From NCBI RefSeq assembly GCF_000422545.1, contig NZ_AULZ01000019.1:1-64000 (forward strand): a DNA stretch of 64,000 nt, written 5' to 3'. The position numbers and the translations under genes were made by a program. Under the pieces are notes generated by a model. It was not told the origin of the DNA. It was given only the letters and a program-made list of their open reading frames with translations, and ran no database searches. Below, piece after piece: positions 62,925 through 64,000 of the stretch. The DNA comes from Desulfocurvibacter africanus subsp. africanus DSM 2603. GTDB lineage: Bacteria; Desulfobacterota; Desulfovibrionia; Desulfovibrionales; Desulfovibrionaceae. Every line of letters begins with the position of its first letter. The first letter of the stretch is position 1.

Positions 62925-64000
62925 ATGATCCCGAGCAAGCTTGTGCCGCCAAGCGCCATCTGGCGCGTCCTGCCATTCATCCTGTGCATGGCCTTGCCGA
63001 ACGCGGCCCGGGGGGATTGGGCCTGGGAGGCTGTCCCGAAGCTAGTCAACGAGTTCGCCTACGATGACAACATCCTCTACGAGGGCGAGTCGGGCCTGGA
63101 GTATCAGCTGTCGCCCGCGATCCTGCTCTCCGGCCAGGACAGGCGCACAGGAGCCAATTTGTCCGCGAGGTTGGCCGTGTTTCGCTATCTTACCGATAGT
63201 GGGGTGCGTTCTGATTTCAATCGGACCAATCAGTACTACGCTACTGACGTTTTGCATCAGGCTGCGCGGCGACTTACTGTCGGTGCCTTCGCATCGCTGA
63301 GCATCACTGACAGTACTACGCAGGCGATCGAGGAAACTGGGATAGCTGCCGACGACAGCAAGGTCCACGCTTTCACCATCGGCTCCCGCGCCAATTGGGG
63401 TCTTGATCGCTTGAGCAGCCTAAGCCTGAGCTATGGGCTTGACGGCTACATCTACGAGAGCGGCAATTTTTCCGACAGCCTGCGGCACAAGGTCTCGCTC
63501 GGGCTGACCCGGTCGCTGGACGCCAGGACAAGCGGATCGGTCACCACCTCCTACGAGAACTACCGCTTCAATATTGGCGAAAACGATACTGCCACGAGTC
63601 ACACAGGAGCACTGTACTTCGGGCTCGGCCATGCGTTCAGCTCCAGGCTGCTGGCAGAGGCCAGCCTGGGTGGCGGAGTAGTGCACTCCGACCAGAGCGA
63701 GGACTCGTCCTACAATGCTCTGGGCTCAGCAAGCCTGTCCTACTCATGGCGCCAGGCTGATGCCCGATTCGCCTTGAGCAGGTCCTATGAACGTTCGGTG
63801 CTTGATGAGGTTCTGCTGGTGGATGCCGTGACCTTGGGAACGAGCTACCGCCCCCTGGAAGATCTTGCTCTGTCAGTTGGCGCAGTCTACAGGCAATCGC
63901 AGAGTACTGACTCTGATGACGCGGAGGTCTCTGACTACTTTTCCGTGTACGAATCCGTGGGTTACGCATTATCGCAAAACTGGACGTTATCCCTTTCGCA
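62925..64000 (+). CDS. Exosortase-associated outer-membrane beta-barrel protein (3' partial)
   Basis: At least 358 residues, open to the window end; it starts MIPSKLVPPSAIWRVLPF with a signal peptide ending near ARG. The mature part consists of repeated alternating strands with aromatic ends (for example LSLSYGLDGYIYESGNFSD, SGSVTTSYENYRFNIGEND), typical of the PEP-CTERM-locus outer-membrane barrel family. It probably acts as the outer-membrane pore for the polymer. It is 15 bp after the export gene. Confidence 0.85.
   Translation, partial: MIPSKLVPPSAIWRVLPFILCMALPNAARGDWAWEAVPKLVNEFAYDDNILYEGESGLEYQLSPAILLSGQDRRTGANLSARLAVFRYLTDSGVRSDFNRTNQYYATDVLHQAARRLTVGAFASLSITDSTTQAIEETGIAADDSKVHAFTIGSRANWGLDRLSSLSLSYGLDGYIYESGNFSDSLRHKVSLGLTRSLDARTSGSVTTSYENYRFNIGENDTATSHTGALYFGLGHAFSSRLLAEASLGGGVVHSDQSEDSSYNALGSASLSYSWRQADARFALSRSYERSVLDEVLLVDAVTLGTSYRPLEDLALSVGAVYRQSQSTDSDDAEVSDYFSVYESVGYALSQNWTLSLS

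Noticed and set aside
1-64000. CRISPR array, plasmid or phage replication origin, complete rRNA or tRNA gene
   Set aside because: No regular repeat-spacer array, iteron origin, rRNA stretch or complete tRNA cloverleaf was found by eye on either strand.

Overview
The window looks like chromosome of a GC-rich, selenocysteine-using, Gram-negative bacterium. A Desulfovibrio-like sulfate reducer (Desulfobacterota) is my best guess. It rests on the selC fragment, the periplasmic copper genes, the exosortase polysaccharide locus and general gene style, not on any database match.

Layout. (1) 1-8.2 kb is a mobile, scarred region. A 3' fragment of selC (tRNA-Sec) with its terminator marks the edge of an integrative element. 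Next come a tyrosine integrase whose tail is interrupted by an IS5-type element, and a compact co-directional cargo block: two closely related metallophosphoesterases, a DUF6915-like protein, a third metallophosphoesterase and a HAD phosphatase of the Swiss-army-knife RNA-repair type. A second DUF6915-like copy is cut off by a truncated IS630 element. IS relics, repeat arrays and a holin/endolysin prophage remnant follow. (2) 8.2-12.5 kb holds a 1.4 kb gene-poor stretch, a hipBA toxin-antitoxin pair, a Fic protein and a decapitated RDD membrane gene. (3) 12.6-32.6 kb is a run of minus-strand genes devoted to copper: a surface protein of 1622 aa, three cupredoxin/multicopper-oxidase-like proteins, a lipoprotein, NosL, a small membrane-anchored protein, an FtsX-type permease, its ATPase, a multi-TM protein with Cys pairs, and a CusB/CusA efflux system. 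A second NosL-like gene points the other way at 33.2 kb. (4) 34.1-34.8 kb has a PEP-CTERM protein with a sigma-54-like promoter. (5) 35.4-64.0 kb is an exosortase-associated exopolysaccharide locus: glycosyltransferases, radical SAM protein, polymerase, deacetylase-like protein, XrtA-type ATPase, tyrosine autokinase, chain-length protein, UDP-sugar epimerase and dehydrogenase, priming sugar transferase, PrsT, EpsI, exosortase, PrsR and PrsK. On the other strand are the export protein and an outer-membrane beta-barrel that runs off the window.

Three copies of a 122-129 bp miniature element with TA-flanked ends are scattered at 0.2, 18.7 and 33.9 kb. Their ends match the surviving end of the IS630 remnant at 6.78 kb, so the likely mobilising family is in the same window.

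The two best candidates for undescribed biology are the phosphoesterase/HAD/DUF6915 cargo block, and a copper-oxidase assembly in which the four His motifs of a multicopper-oxidase cluster appear to be split between two neighbouring proteins.
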